The notes beneath the pieces were generated by a model, which made no database searches, was not told the origin of the DNA, and saw only the letters and a list, made by a program, of their open reading frames with translations. Of a DNA stretch of 64,000 bases, positions 23,301 through 37,996 are shown in pieces. Location of the stretch: positions 159,982,451 to 160,046,450 of the forward strand of contig NC_039359.1 of assembly GCF_003573695.1 (NCBI RefSeq), in the 5' to 3' direction. Position 1 is the stretch's first letter; every line of letters starts with the position of its first letter. The DNA comes from Papaver somniferum. Its lineage: Eukaryota > Streptophyta > Magnoliopsida > Ranunculales > Papaveraceae. The position numbers and the translations under genes were made by a program.

Positions 23301-25394
23301 CTTACCAAGTTTCTGACTTAGAGTAGTCAACTCACGTCCAGGTTTCGATCTCGGATCCTGGTATGCATACAATATGCAGAAATAGGGTTTGTTTAAGGTT
23401 TCGTAGAATATTCCGATGGAATCTTACCTGTAGATCGATGGATTCGTCGTTCTTACCAAGTTTCTGACTTAGTAGTCCACTCACGTACAGGTTTCGATCT
23501 TGGAGCTTGGTTTGCATCCAATATGCATAAATAGGGTTTGTTTAAGGTTTCGTAGAATACTCCCAAGGAATCTTACCTGTAAATGGATGGATTCGTCGTT
23601 CTTACCAAGTTTCTGACTTAGAGTAGCCCACGCGCGGCCAGGTTTCGAGCTCGGAGCCTGGTTTGCATCTAATGTGCATAAATAGGGTTTGTATAAGGTT
23701 TCATAGAATATTCCGAAGGAATCTTACCTGTATATGGATGGATTCGTCGTTCTTACCAAGTTTCTGACTTAGAGTGGTCCACTCCCATCCATGTTTCGAT
23801 CTCGGAGCCTGGTTTGCATACAATATGCAGAAATAGGGTTTGTTTAAGGTTTCTTAGAATATTCCGAAGGAATCTTACCTGTAAATGGATGGATTCGTCG
23901 TTCTTACCAAGTTTCTGACTTAGAGTAGTCAACTCACAGCCAGGTTTCGATCTCGGATCCTGGTATATGCATACAATATGCAGAAATAGGGTTTGTTTAA
24001 GGTTTCGTAGAATATGCCGATGGAATCTTACCTGTAGATCGATGGATTCGTCGTTCTTACCAAGTTTCTGACTTAGTAGTCCACTCGCGGCCAGGTTTCA
24101 ATCTTGGATCCTGGTTTGCATCCAATATGCATAAATAGGGTTTGTTTAAGGTTTTTTAGAATATTCCGAAGGAATCTTGATTCGTCGTTCTTACCAAGTT
24201 TCTGACTTATAGTAGTCCACTCCCGGCCAGATTTCGATCTCGGAGCCTGGTTTGCATACAATATGGAGAAATAGGGTTTGTTTAAGGTTTCGTAGAATAC
24301 TCCCAAGGAATCTTACCTGTAAATGGATGGATTCGTCGTTCTTACCAAGTTTCTGACTTAGAGTAGTCCACTCCCAGCCAGGTTTCGATCTCGGAGCCTG
24401 GTTTGCATACAATATGCAGAAATAGGGTTTGTTTAAGGTTTCTTAGAATATTCCGAAGGAATCTTACCTGTAAATGGATGGATTCGTCGTTCTTACCAAG
24501 TTTCTGACTTAGAGTAGTCAACTTACGTCCAGGTTTCGATCTCGGATCCTGGTATGCATACAATATGCAGAAATAGGGTTTGTTTAAGGTTTCGTAGAAT
24601 ATTCCGATGGAATCTTACCTGTAGATCGATGGATTCGTCGTTCTTACCAAGTTTCTGACTTAGTAGTCCACTCGCGTCCAGGTTTCGATCTTGGAGCTTG
24701 GTTTGCATCCAATATGCATAAATAGGGTTTGTTTAAGGTTTCGTAGAATACTCCCAAGGAATCTTACCTGTAAATGGATGGATTCGTCGTTCTTACCAAG
24801 TTTCTGACTTAGAGTAGCCCACGCGCGGCCAGGTTTCGAGCTCGGAGCCTGGTTTGCATCTAATGTGCATAAATAGGGTTTGTATAAGGTTTCATAGAAT
24901 ATTCCGAAGGAATCTTACCTGTATATGGATGGATTCGTCGTTCTTACCAAGTTTCTGACTTAGAGTAGTCAACTCACGTCCAGGTTTCGATCTCGGATCC
25001 TGGTATGCATACAATATGCAGAAATAGGGTTTGTTTAAGGTTTCGTAGAATATTCCGATGGAATCTTACCTGTAGATCGATGGATTCGTCGTTCTTACCA
25101 AGTTTCTGACTTAGTAGTCCACTCACGTCCAGGTTTCGATCTTGGAGCTTGGTTTGCATCCAATATGCATAAATAGGGTTTGTTTAAGGTTTCGTAGAAT
25201 ACTCCCAAGGAATCTTACCTGTAAATGGATGGATTCGTCGTTCTTACCAAGTTTCTGACTTAGAGTAGCCCACACGCGGCCAGGTTTCGAGCTCGGAGCC
25301 TGGTTTGCATCTAATGTGCATAAATAGGGTGTGTATAAGGTTTCATAGAATATTCCGAAGGAATCTTACCTGTATATGGATGGATTCGTCGTTC

Positions 25395-27873
25395 TTACCA
25401 AGTTTCTGACTTAGAGTGGTCCACTCCCATCCATGTTTCGATCTCGGAGCCTGGTTTGCATACAATATGCAGAAATAGGGTTTGTTTAAGGTTTCTTAGA
25501 ATATTCCGAAGGAATCTTACCTGTAAATGGATGGATTCGTCGTTCTTACCAAGTTTCTGACTTAGAGTAGTCAACTCACAGCCAGGTTTCGATCTCGGAT
25601 CCTGGTATATGCATACAATATGCAGAAATAGGGTTTGTTTAAGGTTTCGTAGAATATGCCGATGGAATCTTACCTGTAGATCGATGGATTCGTCGTTCTT
25701 ACCAAGTTTATGACTTAGTAGTCCACTCGCGGCCAGGTTTCGATCTTGGAGCCTAGTTTGCATCCAATATGCATAAATAGGGTTTGTTTAAGGTTTCGTA
25801 GAATATTCCGATGGAATCTTACCTGTAACTGGATGGATTCGTCGTTCTTACCAAGTTTCTGACTTATAGTAGTCCACTCCCGGCCAGATTTCGATCTCGG
25901 AGCCTGGTTTGCATACAATATGGAGAAATAGGGTTTGTTTAAGGTTTAGTAGAATACTCCCAAGGAATCTTACCTGTAAATGGATGGATTCGTCGTTCTT
26001 ACCAAGTTTCTGACTTAGAGTATCCCACTCGCGGCCAGGTTTGGATATCGGAGCCTGGTTTGCACCTAATTTGCAGAAATAGGGTTTGTATAAGGTTTCG
26101 TGGAATATTCCGAAGGAATCTTACCTGTAAATGGATGGATTCGTCGTTCTTACCAAGTTTCTGACTTAGAGTAGTCCACTCCCAGCCAGGTTTCGATCTC
26201 GGAGCCTGGTTTGCATACAATATGCAGAAATAGGGTTTGTTTAAGGTTTCTTAGAATATTCCGAAGGAATCTTACCTGTAAATGGATGGATTCGTCGTTC
26301 TTACCAAGTTTCTGACTTAGAGTAGTCCACTCCCAGCCAGGTTTCGATCTCGGAGCCTGGTTTGCATACAATATGCAGAAATAGGGTTTGTTTAAGGTTT
26401 CTTAGAATATTCCGAAGGAATCTTACCTGTAAATGGATGGATTCGTCGTTCTTACCAAGTTTCTGACTTAGTAGTCCACTCACGTCCAGGTTTCGATCTT
26501 GGAGCTTGGTTTGCATCCAATATGCATAAATAGGGTTTGTTTAAGGTTTCGTAGAATACTCCCAAGGAATCTTACCTGTAAATGGATGGATTCGTCGTTC
26601 TTACCAAGTTTCTGACTTAGAGTAGCCCACGCGCGGCCAGGTTTCGAGCTCGGAGCCTGGTTTGCATCTAATGTGCATAAATAGGGTTTGTATAAGGTTT
26701 CATAGAATATTCCGAAGGAATCTTACCTGTATATGGATGGATTCGTCGTTCTTACCAAGTTTCTGACTTAGAGTGGTCCACTCCCATCCATGTTTCGATC
26801 TCGGAGCCTGGTTTGCATACAATATGCAGAAATAGGGTTTGTTTAAGGTTTCTTAGAATATTCCGAAGGAATCTTACCTGTAAATGGATGGATTCGTCGT
26901 TCTTACCAAGTTTCTGACTTAGAGTAGTCAACTCACAGCCAGGTTTCGATCTCGGATCCTGGTATATGCATACAATATGCAGAAATAGGGTTTGTTTAAG
27001 GTTTCGTAGAATATGCCGATGGAATCTTACCTGTAGATCGATGGATTCGTCGTTCTTACCAAGTTTCTGACTTAGTAGTCCACTCGCGGCCAGGTTTCGA
27101 TCTTGGATCCTAGTTTGCATCCAATATGCATAAATAGGGTTTGTTTAAGGTTTCGTAGAATATTCCGATGGAATCTTACCTGTAAATGGATGGATTCGTC
27201 GTTCTTACCAAGTTTCTGACTTATAGTAGTCCACTCCCGGCCAGATTTCGATCTCGGAGCCTGGTTTGCATACAATATGGAGAAATAGGGTTTGTTTAAG
27301 GTTTAGTAGAATACTCCCAAGGAATCTTACCTGTAAATGGATGGATTCGTCGTTCTTACCAAGTTTTTGACTTAGAGTATCCCACTCGCGGCCAGGTTTG
27401 GATATCGGAGCCTGGTTTGCACCTAATTTGCAGAAATAGGGTTTGTATAAGGTTTCGTGGAATATTCCGAAGGAATCTTACCTGTAAATGGATGGATTCG
27501 TCGTTCTTACCAAGTTTCTGACTTAGAGTAGTCCACTCCCAGCCAGGTTTCGATCTCGGAGCCTGGTTTGCATACAATATGCAGAAATAGGGTTTGTTTA
27601 AGGTTTCTTAGAATATTCCAAAGGAATCTTACCTGTAAATTGATGGATTCGTCGTTCTTACCAAGTTTCTGACTTAGAGTAGTCAACTCACGTCCAGGTT
27701 TCGATCTCGGATCCTGGTATGCATACAATATGCAGAAATAGGGTTTGTTTAAGGTTTCGTAGAATATTCCGATGGAATCTTACCTGTAGATCGATGGATT
27801 CGTCGTTCTTACCAAGTTTCTGACTTAGTAGTCCACTCACGTCCAGGTTTCGATCTTGGAGCTTGGTTTGCAT
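25395..27873. repeat. 9-mer higher-order repeat, 1,357-bp unit, tandem pair
   Basis: Monomer types run B'-C'-D-E-F-B-C-D'-A' and then start again at 26752. Landmarks at 25395, 25715, 25999 and 26150 recur exactly 1,357 bp later. The length equals nine times 151, minus 2 for each of two D types, plus 2 for the extra TA in C' (GGTATATGCATAC). In the first unit the C position holds a B-type monomer, as if converted. The same 1,357-bp offset links 16391-17180 with 17748-18537. Confidence 0.85.
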
Positions 27874-29012
27874 CCAATATGCATAAATAGGGTTTGTTTA
27901 AGGTTTCGTAGAATACTCCCAAGGAATCTTACCTTTAAATGGATGGATTCGTCGTTCTTACCAAGTTTCTGACTTAGAGTAGCCCACTCGCGGCCAGGTT
28001 TCGATCTCGGAGCCTGGTTTGCATCTAATGTGCAGAAATAGGGTTTGTATAAGGTTTCATAGAATAATCCGAAGGAATCTTACCTGTAAATGGATGGATT
28101 CGTCGTTCTTACCAAGTTTCTGACTTAGAGTAGTCCACTCCCAGTCAGGTTTCGATCTCGGAGCCTGGTTTGCATACAATATGCAGAAATAGGGTTTGTT
28201 TAAGGTTTCTTAGAATATTCCGAAGGAATCTTACCTGTAAATGGATGGATTCGTCGTTCTTACCAAGTTTCTGACTTAGAGTAGTCCACTCCCAGCCAGG
28301 TTTCGATCTAGGAGCCTGGTTTGCATACAATATGCAGAAATAGGGTTTGTTTAAGGTTTCTTAGAATATTCCGAAGGAATCTTACCTGTAAATGGATGGA
28401 TTCGTCGTTCTTACCAAGTTTCTGACTTAGAGTAGTCAACTCACGTCCAGGTTTCGATCTCGGATCCTGGTATGCATACAATATGCAGAAATAGGGTTTG
28501 TTTAAGGTTTCGTAGAATATTCCGATGGAATCTTACCTGTAGATCGATGGATTCGTCGTTCTTACCAAGTTTCTGACTTAGTAGTCCACTCGCGTCCAGG
28601 TTTCGATCTTGGAGCTTGGTTTGCATCCAATATGCATAAATAGGGTTTGTTTAAGGTTTCGTAGAATACTCCCAAGGAATCTTACCTGTAAATGGATGGA
28701 TTCGTCGTTCTTACCAAGTTTCTGACTTAGAGTAGCCCACTCGCGGCCAGGTTTCGATCTCGGAGCCTGGTTTGCATACAATATGGAGAAATAGGGTTTG
28801 TTTAAGGTTTAGTAGAATACTCCCAAGGAATCTTACCTGTAAATGGATGGATTCGTCGTTCTTACCAAGTTTCTGACTTAGAGTATCCCACTCGCGGCCA
28901 GGTTTGGATATCGGAGCCTGGTTTGCACCTAATTTGCAGAAATAGGGTTTGTATAAGGTTTCGTGGAATATTCCGAAGGAATCTTACCTGTAAATGGATG
29001 GATTCGTCGTTC

Positions 29013-30599
29013 TTACCAAGTTTCTGACTTAGAGTAGTCCACTCCCAGCCAGGTTTCGATCTCGGAGCCTGGTTTGCATACAATATGCAGAAATAGGGTT
29101 TGTTTAAGGTTTCTTAGAATATTCCGAAGGAATCTTACCTGTAAATGGATGGATTCGTCGTTCTTACCAAGTTTCTGACTTAGAGTAGTCAACTCACGGC
29201 CAGGTTTCGATCTCGGAGCCTTGTATGCATACAATATGCATACAATATTCATAAATAGGGTTTGTTTAAGGTTTCGTAAAATATTCCGATGGAATCTTAC
29301 CTGTAGATCGATGGATTCGTCGTTCTTACCAAGTTTCTTACTTAGTAGTCCACTCGCGGCCAGGTTTCGATCTTGGAGCCTGGTTTGCATCCAATATCCA
29401 TAAATAGGGTTTGTTTAAGGTTTCGTAGAATATTCTGAAGGAATCTTACCTGTAAATGGATGGATTCGTCGTTCTTACCAAGTTTCTGACTTATAGTAGT
29501 CCACTCCCGGCCAGATCTCGATCTCGGAACGTGGTTTGCATACAATATGGAGAAATAAGGTTTGTTTAGGGTTTTGTAGAATACTACCAAGGAATCTTAC
29601 CTGTAAATGGATGGATTCGTCGTTCTACCAAGTTTCTGACTTAGAGTAGCCCACTCGCGGCCAGGTTTCGAGGTCGGAGCCTGGTTTGCATCTAATATGC
29701 AGAAATAGGGTTTGTATAAGGTTTCGTAGAATATTCAGAAGGAATCTTACCTGTAAATGGATGGATTCGTCGTTCTTAGCAAGTTTCTGACTTAGAGTAT
29801 CCCACTCGAGGCCAGGTTTGGATATCGGAGCCTGGTTTGCATCTAATTTGCAGAAATAGGGTTTGTATAAGGTTTCATGGAATATTCCGAAGGAATCTTA
29901 CCTGTAAATGGATGGATTAGTCGTTCTTACCAAGTTTCTGACTTAGAGTAGTCCACTCCCATCCAGGTTTCGATCTCGGAGCCTGGTTTGCATACAATAT
30001 GCAGAAATAGGGGTTGTTTAAGGTTTCTTAGAATATTCCGAAGGAATCTTACCTGTAAATGGATGGATTCGTCGTTCTTACCAAGTTTCTGACTTAGAGT
30101 AGTCAACTCACGTCCAGGTTTCGATCTCGGATCCTGGTATGCATACAATATGCAGAAATAGGGTTTGTTTAAGGTTTCTTAGAATATTCCGAAGGAATCT
30201 TACCTGTAAATGGATGGATTCGTCGTTCTTACCAAGTTTCTGACTTAGTAGTCCACTCGCGTCCAGGTTTCGATCTTGGAGCTTGGTTTGCATCCAATAT
30301 GCATAAATAGGGTTTGTTTAAGGTTTCGTAGAATACTCCCAAGGAATCTTACCTGTAAATGGATGGATTCGTTGTTCTTACCAAGTTTCTGACTTAGAGT
30401 AGCCCACTCGCGGCCAGGTTTCGATCTCGGAGCCTGGTTTGCATCTAATATGCAGAAATAAGGTTTGTATAAGGTTTCGTAGAATATTCCGAAGGAATCT
30501 TACCTGTAAATGGATGGATTCGTCGTTCTTACCAAGTTTCTGACTTAGAGTAGTCCACTCCCAGCCAGGTTTCGATCTCGGAGCCTGGTTTGCATACAA
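29013..30599. repeat. Marker block copy 3
   Basis: Same block, offset 10,241 bp from copy 2. It carries a private base change (GATTCGTTGTTC at about 30367) and a B monomer with CCCAGCC instead of CCCAGTC at its right end, so copies are not all identical. Confidence 0.85.
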
Positions 30600-33500
30600 T
30601 ATGCAGAAATAGGGTTTGTTTAAGGTTTCTTAGAATATTCCGAAGGAATCTTACCTGTAAATGGATGGATTCGTCGTTCTTACCAAGTTTCTGACTTAGA
30701 GTAGTCAACTCACAGCCAGGTTTCGATCTCGGATCCTGGTATATGCATACAATATGCAGAAATAGGGTTTGTTTAAGGTTTCGTAGAATATGCCGATGGA
30801 ATCTTACCTGTAGATCGATGGATTCGTCGTTCTTACCAAGTTTATGACTTAGTAGTCCACTCGCGGCCAGGTTTCGATCTTGGAGCCTAGTTTGCATCCA
30901 ATATGCATAAATAGGGTTTGTTTAAGGTTTCGTAGAATATTCCGATGGAATCTTACCTGTAACTGGATGGATTCGTCGTTCTTACCAAGTTTCTGACTTA
31001 TAGTAGTCCACTCCCGGCCAGATTTCGATCTCGGAGCCTGGTTTGCATACAATATGGAGAAATAGGGTTTGTTTAAGGTTTAGTAGAATACTCCCAAGGA
31101 ATCTTACCTGTAAATGGATGGATTCGTCGTTCTTACCAAGTTTCTGACTTAGAGTATCCCACTCGCGGCCAGGTTTGGATATCGGATCCTGGTTTGCATC
31201 TAATTTGCAGAAATAGGGTTTGTATAAGGTTTCGTGGAATATTCCGAAGGAATCTTACCTGTAAATGGATGGATTCGTCGTTCTTACCAAGTTTCTGACT
31301 TAGAGTAGTCCACTCCCAGCCAGGTTTCGATCTCGGAGCCTGGTTTGCATACAATATGCAGAAATAGGGTTTGTTTAAGGTTTCTTAGAATATTCCGAAG
31401 GAATCTTACCTGTAAATGGATGGATTCGTCGTTCTTACCAAGTTTCTGACTTAGAGTAGTCAACTCACGTCCAGGTTTCGATCTCGGATCCTGGTATGCA
31501 TACAATATGCAGAAATAGGGTTTGTTTAAGGTTTCGTAGAATATTCCGAAGGAATCTTACCTGTAAATGGATGGATTCGTCGTTCTTACCAAGTTTCTGA
31601 CTTAGAGTAGTCAACTCGCGGCCAGGTTTCGATCTCGGAGCCTGGTTTGCATACAATATGCAGAAATAGGGTTTGTTTAAGGTTTCGTAGAATATTCCGA
31701 AGGAATCTTACCTGTAAATGGATGGATTCGTCGTTCTTACCAAGTTTCTGACTTATAGTAGTCCACTCCCGGCCAGATTTCGATCTCGGAGCCTGGTTTG
31801 CATACAATATGGAGAAATAGGGTTTGTTTAAGGTTTCGTAGAATACTCCAAAGAAATCTTACCTGTAAATGGATGGATTCGTCGTTCTTACCAAGTTTCT
31901 GACTTAAAGTAGTCAACTCACGGCCAGGTTTCGATCTCGGATCCTGGTATGCATACAATATGCAGAAATAGGGTTTGTTTAAGGTTTCGTAGAATATTCC
32001 GATGGAATCTTACCTGTAGATCGATGGATTCGTCGTTCTTACCAAGTTTCTGACTTAGTAGTCCACTCGCGGCCGGGTTTCGATCTTGGAGCCCGGTTTG
32101 CATCCAATATGCATAAATAGGGTTTGTTTAAGGTTTCGTAGAATATTCCGAAGGAATCTTACCTGTAAATGGATGGATTCGTCGTTCTTACCAAGTTTCT
32201 GACTTAGAGTAGTCCACTCTCAGCCAGGTTTCGATCTCGGAGTCTGGTTTGCATACAATATGCAGAAATACGGTTTGTTTAAGGTTTCATAGAATATGCC
32301 GAATGAATCTTACCTGTAAATAGATGGATTCGTCGTTCTTACCAAGTTTCTGACTTATAGTAGTCAACTCACGGCCAGGTTTCGATCTCGGATCCTGGTA
32401 TGCATACAATATGCAGAAATAGGGTTTGTTTAAGGTTTCGTAGAATATTCCGATGGAATCTTACCTGTAGATCGATGGATTCGTCGTTCTTACCAAGTTT
32501 CTGACTTAGTAGTCCACTCACGTCCAGGTTTCGATCTTGGAGCTTGGTTTGCATCCAATATGCATAAATAGGGTTTGTTTAAGGTTTCGTAGAATACTCC
32601 CAAGGAATCTTACCTTTAAATGGATGGATTCGTCGTTCTTACCAAGTTTCTGACTTAGAGTAGCCCACTCGCGGCCAGGTTTCGATCTTGGAGCCTGGTT
32701 TGCATCTAATATGCAGAAATAGGGTTTGTATAAGGTTTCGTAGAATATTCCGAAGGAATCTTACCTGTAAATGGATGGATTCGTCGTTCTTACCAAGTTT
32801 CTGACTTAGAGTAGTCCACTCCCAGTCAGGTTTCGATCTCGGAGCCTGGTTTGCATACAATATGCAGAAATAGGGTTTGTTTAAGGTTTCTTAGAATATT
32901 CCGAAGGAATCTTACCTGTAAATGGATGGATTCGTCGTTCTTACCAAGTTTCTGACTTAGAGTAGTCAACTCACGTCCAGGTTTCGATCTCGGATCCTGG
33001 TATGCATACAATATGCAGAAATAGGGTTTGTTTAAGGTTTCGTAGAATATTCCGATGGAATCTTACCTGTAGATCGATGGATTCGTCGTTCTTACCAAGT
33101 TTCTGACTTAGTAGTCCACTCACGTACAGGTTTCGATCTTGGAGCTTGGTTTGCATCCAATATGCATAAATAGGGTTTGTTTAAGGTTTCGTAGAATACT
33201 CCCAAGGAATCTTACCTGTAAATGGATGGATTCGTCGTTCTTACCAAGTTTCTGACTTAGAGTAGCCCACGCGCGGCCAGGTTTCGAGCTCGGAGCCTGG
33301 TTTGCATCTAATGTGCATAAATAGGGTTTGTATAAGGTTTCATAGAATATTCCGAAGGAATCTTACCTGTATATGGATGGATTCGTCGTTCTTACCAAGT
33401 TTCTGACTTAGAGTAGTCAACTCACGTCCAGGTTTCGATCTCGGATCCTGGTATGCATACAATATGCAGAAATAGGGTTTGTTTAAGGTTTCGTAGAATA

Positions 33501-36409
33501 TTCCGATGGAATCTTACCTGTAGATCGATGGATTCGTCGTTCTTACCAAGTTTCTGACTTAGTAGTCCACTCACGTCCAGGTTTCGATCTTGGAGCTTGG
33601 TTTGCATCCAATATGCATAAATAGGGTTTGTTTAAGGTTTCGTAGAATACTCCCAAGGAATCTTACCTGTAAATGGATGGATTCGTCGTTCTTACCAAGT
33701 TTCTGACTTAGAGTAGCCCACACGCGGCCAGGTTTCGAGCTCGGAGCCTGGTTTGCATCTAATGTGCATAAATAGGGTGTGTATAAGGTTTCATAGAATA
33801 TTCCGAAGGAATCTTACCTGTATATGGATGGATTCGTCGTTCTTACCAAGTTTCTGACTTAGAGTGGTCCACTCCCATCCATGTTTCGATCTCGGAGCCT
33901 GGTTTGCATACAATATGCAGAAATAGGGTTTGTTTAAGGTTTCTTAGAATATTCCGAAGGAATCTTACCTGTAAATGGATGGATTCGTCGTTCTTACCAA
34001 GTTTCTGACTTAGAGTAGTCAACTCACAGCCAGGTTTCGATCTCGGATCCTGGTATATGCATACAATATGCAGAAATAGGGTTTGTTTAAGGTTTCGTAG
34101 AATATGCCGATGGAATCTTACCTGTAGATCGATGGATTCGTCGTTCTTACCAAGTTTATGACTTAGTAGTCCACTCGCGGCCAGGTTTCGATCTTGGAGC
34201 CTAGTTTGCATCCAATATGCATAAATAGGGTTTGTTTAAGGTTTCGTAGAATATTCCGATGGAATCTTACCTGTAACTGGATGGATTCGTCGTTCTTACC
34301 AAGTTTCTGACTTATAGTAGTCCACTCCCGGCCAGATTTCGATCTCGGAGCCTGGTTTGCATACAATATGGAGAAATAGGGTTTGTTTAAGGTTTAGTAG
34401 AATACTCCCAAGGAATCTTACCTGTAAATGGATGGATTCGTCGTTCTTACCAAGTTTCTGACTTAGAGTATCCCACTCGCGGCCAGGTTTGGATATCGGA
34501 TCCTGGTTTGCATCTAATTTGCAGAAATAGGGTTTGTATAAGGTTTCGTGGAATATTCCGAAGGAATCTTACCTGTAAATGGATGGATTCGTCGTTCTTA
34601 CCAAGTTTCTGACTTAGAGTAGTCCACTCCCAGCCAGGTTTCGATCTCGGAGCCTGGTTTGCATACAATATGCAGAAATAGGGTTTGTTTAAGGTTTCTT
34701 AGAATATTCCGAAGGAATCTTACCTGTAAATGGATGGATTCGTCGTTCTTACCAAGTTTCTGACTTAGAGTAGTCAACTCACGGCCAGGTTTCGATCTCG
34801 GAGCCTGGTTTGCATCTAATATGCAGAAATAGGGTTTGTATAAGGTTTCGTAGAATATTCCGAAGGAATCTTACCTGTAAATGGATGGATTCGTCGTTCT
34901 TACCAAGTTTCTGACTTATAGTAGTCCACTCCCGGCCAGATTTCGATCTCGGAGCCTGGTTTGCATACAATATGGAGAAATAGGGTTTGTTTAAGGTTTA
35001 GTAGAATACTCCCAAGGAATCTTACCTGTAGATCGATGGATTCGTCGCTCTTACCAAGTTTCTGACTTAGTAGTCCACTCACGTCCAGGTTTCGATCTTG
35101 GAGCTTGGTTTGCATCCAATATGCATAAATAGGGTTTGTTTAAGGTTTCGTAGAATACTCCCAAGGAATCTTACCTTTAAATGGATGGATTCGTCGTTCT
35201 TACCAAGTTTCTGACTTAGAGTAGCCCACTCGCGGCCAGGTTTCGATCTCGGAGCCTGGTTTGCATCTAATGTGCAGAAATAGGGTTTGTATAAGGTTTC
35301 ATAGAATAATCCGAAGGAATCTTACCTGTAAATGGATGGATTCGTCGTTCTTACCAAGTTTCTGACTTAGAGTAGTCCACTCCCAGTCAGGTTTCGATCT
35401 CGGAGCCTGGTTTGCATACAATATGCAGAAATAGGGTTTGTTTAAGGTTTCTTAGAATATTCCGAAGGAATCTTACCTGTAAATGGATGGATTCGTCGTT
35501 CTTACCAAGTTTCTGACTTAGAGTAGTCCACTCCCATCCAGGTTTCGATCTAGGAGCCTGGTTTGCATACAATATGCAGAAATAGGGTTTGTTTAAAGTT
35601 TCTTAGAATATTCCAAAGGAATCTTACCTGTAAATGGATGGATTCGTCGTTCTTACCAAGTTTCTGACTTAGAGTAGTCAATTCACGGCCAGGTTTGGAT
35701 CTCGGAGCCTTGTATGCATACAATATGCAGAAATAGGGTTTGTTTAAGGTTTCGTAGAATATTCCGATGGAATCTTACCAGTAGATCGATTGATTCGTCG
35801 TTCTTACCAAGTTTCTGACTTATAGTAGTCCACTCCCGTCCAGATTTCGATCTCGGAACGTGGTTTGCATACAATATGGAGAAATAGGGTTTGTTTAAGG
35901 TTTTTTAGAATACTCCCAAGGAATCTTACCTGTAAAAATGGATGGATTCGTCGTTCTTACCAAGTTTCTGACTTAGAGTAGCCCACTCGCGGCCAGGTTT
36001 CGAGCTCGGAGCCTGGTTTGCATCTAATATGCAGAAATAGGGTTTTTATAAGGTTTCGTAGAATATTCCGAAGGAATCTTACCTGTAAATGGATGGATTC
36101 GTCGTTCTTACCAAGTTTCTGACTTATAGTAGTCCACTCCCGGCCAGATTTCGATCTCGGAGCCTGGTTTGCATACAATATGGAGAAATAGGGTTTGTTT
36201 AAGGTTTAGTAGAATACTCCCAAGGAATCTTACCTGTAAATGGATGGATTCGTCGTTCTTACCAAGTTTTTGACTTAGAGTATCCCACTCGCGGCCAGGT
36301 TTGGATATCGGAGCCTGGTTTGCACCTAATTTGCAGAAATAGGGTTTGTATAAGGTTTCGTGGAATATTCCGAAGGAATCTTACCTGTAAATGGATGGAT
36401 TCGTCGTTC

Positions 36410-37996
36410 TTACCAAGTTTCTGACTTAGAGTAGTCCACTCCCAGCCAGGTTTCGATCTCGGAGCCTGGTTTGCATACAATATGCAGAAATAGGGTTTGT
36501 TTAAGGTTTCTTAGAATATTCCGAAGGAATCTTACCTGTAAATGGATGGATTCGTCGTTCTTACCAAGTTTCTGACTTAGAGTAGTCAACTCACGGCCAG
36601 GTTTCGATCTCGGAGCCTTGTATGCATACAATATGCATACAATATTCATAAATAGGGTTTGTTTAAGGTTTCGTAAAATATTCCGATGGAATCTTACCTG
36701 TAGATCGATGGATTCGTCGTTCTTACCAAGTTTCTTACTTAGTAGTCCACTCGCGGCCAGGTTTCGATCTTGGAGCCTGGTTTGCATCCAATATCCATAA
36801 ATAGGGTTTGTTTAAGGTTTCGTAGAATATTCTGAAGGAATCTTACCTGTAAATGGATGGATTCGTCGTTCTTACCAAGTTTCTGACTTATAGTAGTCCA
36901 CTCCCGGCCAGATCTCGATCTCGGAACGTGGTTTGCATACAATATGGAGAAATAAGGTTTGTTTAGGGTTTTGTAGAATACTACCAAGGAATCTTACCTG
37001 TAAATGGATGGATTCGTCGTTCTACCAAGTTTCTGACTTAGAGTAGCCCACTCGCGGCCAGGTTTCGAGGTCGGAGCCTGGTTTGCATCTAATATGCAGA
37101 AATAGGGTTTGTATAAGGTTTCGTAGAATATTCAGAAGGAATCTTACCTGTAAATGGATGGATTCGTCGTTCTTAGCAAGTTTCTGACTTAGAGTATCCC
37201 ACTCGAGGCCAGGTTTGGATATCGGAGCCTGGTTTGCATCTAATTTGCAGAAATAGGGTTTGTATAAGGTTTCATGGAATATTCCGAAGGAATCTTACCT
37301 GTAAATGGATGGATTAGTCGTTCTTACCAAGTTTCTGACTTAGAGTAGTCCACTCCCATCCAGGTTTCGATCTCGGAGCCTGGTTTGCATACAATATGCA
37401 GAAATAGGGGTTGTTTAAGGTTTCTTAGAATATTCCGAAGGAATCTTACCTGTAAATGGATGGATTCGTCGTTCTTACCAAGTTTCTGACTTAGAGTAGT
37501 CAACTCACGTCCAGGTTTCGATCTCGGATCCTGGTATGCATACAATATGCAGAAATAGGGTTTGTTTAAGGTTTCTTAGAATATTCCGAAGGAATCTTAC
37601 CTGTAAATGGATGGATTCGTCGTTCTTACCAAGTTTCTGACTTAGTAGTCCACTCGCGTCCAGGTTTCGATCTTGGAGCTTGGTTTGCATCCAATATGCA
37701 TAAATAGGGTTTGTTTAAGGTTTCGTAGAATACTCCCAAGGAATCTTACCTGTAAATGGATGGATTCGTCGTTCTTACCAAGTTTCTGACTTAGAGTAGC
37801 CCACTCGCGGCCAGGTTTCGATCTCGGAGCCTGGTTTGCATCTAATATGCAGAAATAAGGTTTGTATAAGGTTTCGTAGAATATTCCGAAGGAATCTTAC
37901 CTGTAAATGGATGGATTCGTCGTTCTTACCAAGTTTCTGACTTAGAGTAGTCCACTCCCAGTCAGGTTTCGATCTCGGAGCCTGGTTTGCATACAA
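36410..37996. repeat. Marker block copy 4
   Basis: Same block, offset 7,397 bp from copy 3. With copy 3 it shares a longer homology that continues to about 31.4 kb and 38.8 kb respectively, apart from the B-monomer difference. Confidence 0.86.

Larger units (their letters stand above)
8667..26185. repeat. Large satellite segment, copy 1 of a 37,815-bp duplication
   Basis: Every distinctive monomer checked here recurs 37,815 bp downstream, with the same rare variants. Examples are CACTCCTAGTCAGG (9304), TTTCTAACTTAG (12609), CGTTATTACC (12745), ATTGCGAAGG (13159), TAGGTCGATGG (18451), GGAATTCTACC (21158) and an 18-bp loss near 24178. I found no mismatch in the portions compared. Upstream of the gap similarity continues with a few differences (C/A at 8471, G/T near 8576) and is lost before about 8460. 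Confidence 0.9.
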
